Source of the DNA: Lagopus muta
Lineage: Eukaryota; Chordata; Aves; Galliformes; Phasianidae
NCBI RefSeq assembly: GCF_023343835.1
Contig: NC_064440.1
Coordinates: 29,085,537-29,149,536, forward strand
Direction: 5' to 3'
Length of the DNA: 64,000 nt
Made by a program: the position numbers and the translations under genes. Shown one piece after another: positions 60,101 through 64,000 of the stretch. The notes under the pieces were generated by a model. It did not search any database, had not been told where the DNA came from, and saw nothing but the letters and a program-made list of their open reading frames with translations. The first letter of the stretch is position 1, and the number at the start of each line of letters is the position of its first letter.

Positions 60101-62817
60101 ATAGAGCTGGATTAGATTCACTTCTTTCCCAGACTGCATCTACTGCTTCCTTTTGGTAACAGGCACTGGGGTACAGCAACGTGAGGCCTCCATTCATTGC
60201 CTGTGCAGCTCTCAGCAAGCAATGTGGACTCAGAGACATCACTGTAAAACAATACTCAACATACATCTCCTGCATTGCAACACAGAACAGGAAGACTAAC
60301 ATCACCTGCTGATCATTTTTTTTTCTTTTTAAAATCAGAACAGAAACTGCTGGTGACTTTTATCAGATACCACAGCCTTACTCTAGCCAAGGAAATGAAC
60401 TGCATGAGATAGAGCTACAAATCTGATATAAAATTCTGTGGTAAAGAACTCTGTCATTGTGTGGTCCACCAAGGTACGTGTCCACCAATAATGTGCACTA
60501 ACTGGTTGATCTGAAAGCTCTGAGGAAATACACATCATTGAGCAGTTTTGCCTTTAGAGAAGAACTCTCCATGTCTCATCTGATGGCTACAAGCAATACT
60601 CACTAAAAACACATCTTAACTTACCCGCTGATCACCACCTTCTCGGCGAGGATCGAGCTTTTTCGCAAAGTGTCTCAAATTATCATAATTATGGAAATTG
60701 CACAGAGAAACCAGATCCTGCAAATATTGAAACAACAAATTATTCTCCATGCACAACTGTCAAATGCATATGATACTCTAATACTAGCACTTGTGCTTTA
60801 CACAGGACTATCCACAGCTCTCAAGAGACAAAGCCAGGACTGCCTAGCCTACCTCAACAACTTCATCTGACATAGAAGATACTTTTGTATGCCAGATTAT
60901 TTTCCAAAAGCTGCTTACGTTAGTTTTAAAGATTGGAACATAATCAAAACAATTACATTTCATCAAAATCTTTTCTCTTTTATTGCAATGATATGAGTTG
61001 CACTTTTAACGTTTTAAAAGATGTTTCTGAGTGTAAAGGAAGAGAAGCTTCCAGATGGAGTTCTACACCTTCTAATGCAGCATAAAGGAGAATAATGCCT
61101 TTGTTAAGTCACAAAGCATTCCACTGCCAAGTATGTCCACAATCTATTTCCCCATATTTCTGGCATTGTAGCTTCTAGACATTCCCAAAATTTATGTGCT
61201 ATTTATGATAAAATGCAAACATCTTGTCTCAGTTTTTCACCCTTGGATCAAATGAAATCTGTTACTCAAGAAAGAATTAAAATAAAAGAAACACTATATT
61301 AGTGGACTGTCAGCTATGCTAACTGAAGCTCAGTTAGCACCAGCTGCAAGACTATGCTAAAGGTAATTTTGCTTACATGACAGAAGTGAATTCCTTTAAC
61401 ACTGTTGCCCATCTTGTCCAAAGGAGGTGACCAGCACATTAAGCCCATGACATTAGGAACAACCAGAAGGATCCCACCAGCAACTCCAGATTTCGCAGGA
61501 AGGCCCACCTATGAAACAATTAGAGAATTACCTCTGCAAACATTCATCACCCCTGTAAAACATGCAATTTATTTTACCAAAGATTATTATTTTACCAAAG
61601 ATTACAGAGCACTTATATAAAGTATGATCTATAAAACACTGACAAAGCATGATTATTTCTCTTTATAGATGGACTACAACCTCGACCTCAGTTCATGGCA
61701 ATCTGCAGTATGTATTCAAAGTTATTAGCTAGTTATTATTACTATTATTATTATTACTAGTTATTATAACACAGAAGTCAGTAACACAATGCAAAAGATA
61801 ACTCAAAGTTGCTGCTGTAACAAAGCTGTTATGACTCAGCAGTAATAAACACATCTGTCATGAGCAGTTCACAGCATGAGAGTAGTACAAAACTATATAT
61901 TTAACTGAAAATGTAAAAAAAAAAAACAAAACAAAACCAAAACAAACCCAACTGAAAACCTGCACATTAATTCATTAAACAACCTACTTATTTATCATCT
62001 GAACAAAGTTACTGTTTTGTTTCAATAGTAACTAACATGTCACATATCCCCAACAGCTTTTAGGTCACACAAAACATCACACTCAATTTTACATCCATGC
62101 AATGAGGAAAATTGAAAACACTCAAACCACTGAACATACAATTAAGTTGCAGTACGTACTTAAATACACAACAGGGTTTGTTTTCTAGCCGTACATTACA
62201 GTACACGTGCTGTGCACAACATCACTATTTCAACATATGAGGACAACTCATTAAACATCCTGAGTCAGAGAAAGCAACTGTTCACAAAAGCTTCCTGCTA
62301 CCTTCTATTTCCCTTGCCTCAGGTCTTATTCAGTTCTGCTGCTTCCAGTGATTGCTGCATCAGTCACCTACTTCTCCCAACAATAGCCTTTTTTAGTTTG
62401 TTTCAGGTTGAAAAGGATTCCCAAATGCAAAACTGCTGGGAACACCACTGTACAATGAGGTATGGAGTACAAGTAGTGCCATGGATTCTGAGGATTTCAC
62501 ATAAGTTATGTTGGATTCCTAAACAATTCACGTAACTCCTCCCCACCCACAGCAAAAGCAAACTAGATGACTGTGGAAAACAATAGCACAGTCTATCTAT
62601 CTTCCCAGTCAGCTCTAACAAGTATCTGAAAATTACTTACATGGAAGGCAAACTGCCCTGAGAAGTCATACATGCCACAGGAATGCATTAAGCTCAAGGT
62701 ATTCCGGACTGCTTCAGGACTCAGCACCCTTTCACCAGTGATTGGGCAAAAGCCACCGTTAGCCAGAGTTGCCGCCATCACACTTGCTGACTCACAGGTT
62801 ACTTCTATTGAGCAAAG
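44960..62817 (-). CDS. GLS: GLS, kidney-type glutaminase, KGA form (5' partial)
   Basis: GLS is the mitochondrial phosphate-activated glutaminase that hydrolyses glutamine to glutamate and ammonia. Seven exons on the minus strand join in frame: 62641-62817, 61377-61508, 60625-60717, 46160-46221, 45590-45666, 45434-45497 and 44960-45116. They give 253 residues, and the KGA-specific tail of 119 residues equals human residues 551-669. The visible catalytic-domain part has [12 protein letters not shown] followed by [12 protein letters not shown], holding the equivalents of human Tyr466 and Val484. The Ser286/Lys289 pair and the transit peptide are encoded upstream, outside the window. The tail shows ankyrin-like sequence ([22 protein letters not shown]). 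A 14-kb intron containing the alternative GAC exon separates the core from the tail. It converges on STAT1. Confidence 0.97.
45434..45497 (-). CDS. GLS: GLS KGA exon, ankyrin-like
   Basis: A 64-nt exon encoding [20 protein letters not shown]. Acceptor TCTCACAG and donor GTGCGT on the minus strand. Confidence 0.96.
45590..45666 (-). CDS. GLS: GLS KGA exon, ankyrin-like
   Basis: A 77-nt exon encoding [20 protein letters not shown] and VAAAE. Acceptor TTTTTTAG, donor GTAATG. Confidence 0.97.
46160..46221 (-). CDS. GLS: GLS first KGA-specific exon
   Basis: A 62-nt exon encoding [20 protein letters not shown]. Its acceptor TTTGTAG starts in phase 0, so it can replace the GAC exon directly after GGDQR. 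Donor GTAAAA. Confidence 0.96.
49935..49970. repeat. A-rich low-complexity run
   Basis: Two long A runs split by GC form a poly(A)-like tract. No attached retroelement body was recognised. Confidence 0.85.
57294..57314. repeat. Poly(T) run
   Basis: An uninterrupted T run of about 20 nt. No retroelement body was recognised beside it. Confidence 0.85.
59041..59642 (-). other. GLS: GLS GAC-form 3' UTR (extent uncertain)
   Basis: Sequence following the GAC stop codon on the minus strand. The first good AATAAA is at 59041-59046 (TTTATT on the plus strand), giving a UTR of about 600 nt. Other distal signals exist, so the end is uncertain. Confidence 0.45.
59643..59789 (-). CDS. GLS: GLS alternative terminal exon (GAC isoform)
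   Basis: 147 nt encode a 48-residue C-terminus, [39 protein letters not shown] and stop TAA at 59643-59645. The length equals the human GAC tail (residues 551-598). The acceptor AACTAG begins in phase 0, directly joinable to GGDQR of the 60625-60717 exon. GAC is the more active, ankyrin-free glutaminase form. The last residues (GRGEQN) differ from mammals. Confidence 0.95.
   Translation of the reverse strand, partial: HSFGPMDYENLQQELALKETVWKKVSPESNEDISRTIVYRMEGRGEQN
60625..60717 (-). CDS. GLS: GLS exon before the GAC/KGA choice
   Basis: A 93-nt phase 0-0 exon encoding [20 protein letters not shown] and [11 protein letters not shown]. Acceptor TTTGCAG, donor GTAAGT on the minus strand. This is the last exon shared by both isoforms. 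Confidence 0.97.
61377..61508 (-). CDS. GLS: GLS exon, glutaminase domain
   Basis: A 132-nt phase 0-0 exon encoding [39 protein letters not shown]. The valine in KSGVAGG corresponds to human Val484 at the active site. Confidence 0.97.
61736..61765. repeat. (ATT)n-like simple repeat
   Basis: Imperfect TTA/ATT trinucleotide repeats in a GLS intron. Confidence 0.8.
62641..62817 (-). CDS. GLS: GLS exon, glutaminase domain
   Basis: A 177-nt phase 0-0 exon encoding [38 protein letters not shown] and [13 protein letters not shown]. The tyrosine of GMYDF corresponds to catalytic Tyr466. It is the most 5' GLS exon in the window. Confidence 0.96.
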
Positions 62818-64000
62818 CTTATGGAAAAGAAAGTCATATTATACAAACTGATACATCTAGCACAGTCAGCACAGCCCACTACATCTCCACAGAAATAAGA
62901 TTTCATAAAATAACCTGCAGCATAACATTTGTTACAGATAACACTAGTGGCATGAAATAGCATCATCTGAATCTTACTACTGTCAAGATACAAAGATCCC
63001 AGCAACAGCTTTTGTTTTATACTAATATACTTTAACAGCTTTTTTTTTTTTTAATACTAATCTTTGAGTTATTATTAATTGTGAGTTAGTGTTTCAGTTT
63101 GATTCCTTCCCCCAACCCCCCTTAGGTTGCCTTGAGAGGAACCAGCCTGGAAAATAACCTCAGTATTCTGTATTTGCTTAATTGGCAAAGCCATTAAGGA
63201 GCCATTTTTCAAATTGAGGTGCAGTGCTTTGTTGGTTGTTTTTTTTTTTTTTAAGCCTTACAAGACCACCCACATCCACTAAAAGTACATTTCAAAGCTG
63301 CGCACACTAGCACATACAAGTCTTAATGCTAGCATTTCCTGCATAGCCTTAGTTTTACCTTTGTCTCATATATGCTTTATGATGTATCTAGAGATAATGA
63401 CCACATGATAGTCTCACCCAGGATCCCTGCTTCAGTACAGACTATACATACTTTGGTGACACATCAGGAAATGTGATATGATGCCATCACCTGATGCTGC
63501 CTCATGTCTGCAGAAACCAAAAGATAAGCTGGTTTCAACCTGAAGCTGAAATGCTACTCTGAAAAATAAACAAACTAGTGCTTGTACTTTTGCCAAACAG
63601 TCATTACATGATACTTCATGAAGTTACCTAAGCCAAGTTTGCACGAGTAGTTACTACCTGGAATTCTTATTTTCCGGCTGCCAAACTCAATACATCCTAG
63701 TCCAACCAACTGGAGTTGCAAATCAAGAGAACGTCTGAGACGCATCTAAAATGGCAACTGGGTTTTAAACATACGAAGTATTACAGAACATCACCTACGT
63801 TGAAGAAAGTGCTTCAAGGTTCTCAGTTTAAGTGCCTACATTTTGTACCTTGGTTGAGCAAAATTAGAGTAATCCTTCCCCACTTTACAGAGGTAACGTG
63901 AAAGTACGTTCATTACTGGTTCCCAATTGAACAAGTAAGGAAGGAGGGGAAAAAAAAAATACCTTCTAAGTAGAATCTGAGAGCAGAAAAAGCAGCTTTG
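62818..64000 (-). other. GLS: GLS intron (partial)
   Basis: I found no further GLS exon up to the window edge. There are T runs near 63040-63052 and 63239-63252. The rest of the gene lies beyond 64000. Confidence 0.6.

Overview
The window is vertebrate nuclear DNA, most likely from a bird and plausibly a galliform such as chicken. It has short exons with GT/AG introns, a CpG-island promoter, CR1-type LINE remnants whose 3' ends look avian, and chicken-like solo-LTR sequences. I recognised three protein-coding genes by reading conserved exons in frame across splice sites. The species call is inference; the gene calls rest on long stretches of recognisable protein.

Layout. 1-17303 (+): the 3' three quarters of STAT4, 18 coding exons from the coiled-coil domain to the stop codon; the 5' end lies outside the window. 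17304-21021: STAT4 3' flank and intergenic DNA, with a (CA)n microsatellite and a decayed CR1 LINE. 21022-21900: the CpG-island promoter of STAT1, with GC boxes, inverted CCAAT boxes, an ISRE-like and a GAS-like element. 21600-41200 (+): complete STAT1, one non-coding and 23 coding exons. The reconstructed lengths are 755 aa for the alpha form and 714 aa for the beta form. 41200-41805: short tail-to-tail gap. 41805-64000 (-): the 3' part of GLS (kidney-type glutaminase), including both alternative C-termini: the single GAC exon and the four KGA exons that encode ankyrin-type sequence.

How the genes relate. STAT4 and STAT1 are tandem paralogues with nearly identical exon lengths and phases. 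Both products are latent transcription factors activated by cytokine receptors and JAK kinases; the tail tyrosine and the PMSP serine are visible in each. GLS converts glutamine to glutamate in mitochondria and has no evident functional link to its neighbours. The order and orientation (GLS convergent with STAT1, STAT1 and STAT4 in tandem) match the mammalian arrangement.

No prokaryote-type system, CRISPR array, rRNA or tRNA was recognised. The most interesting points are regulatory or architectural: the compact ISRE/GAS module beside a CR1 end, the intact reading-through option that makes STAT1 beta, an LTR inside that same decision intron, the two GLS C-termini, and frame-preserving microexons in both STAT genes.
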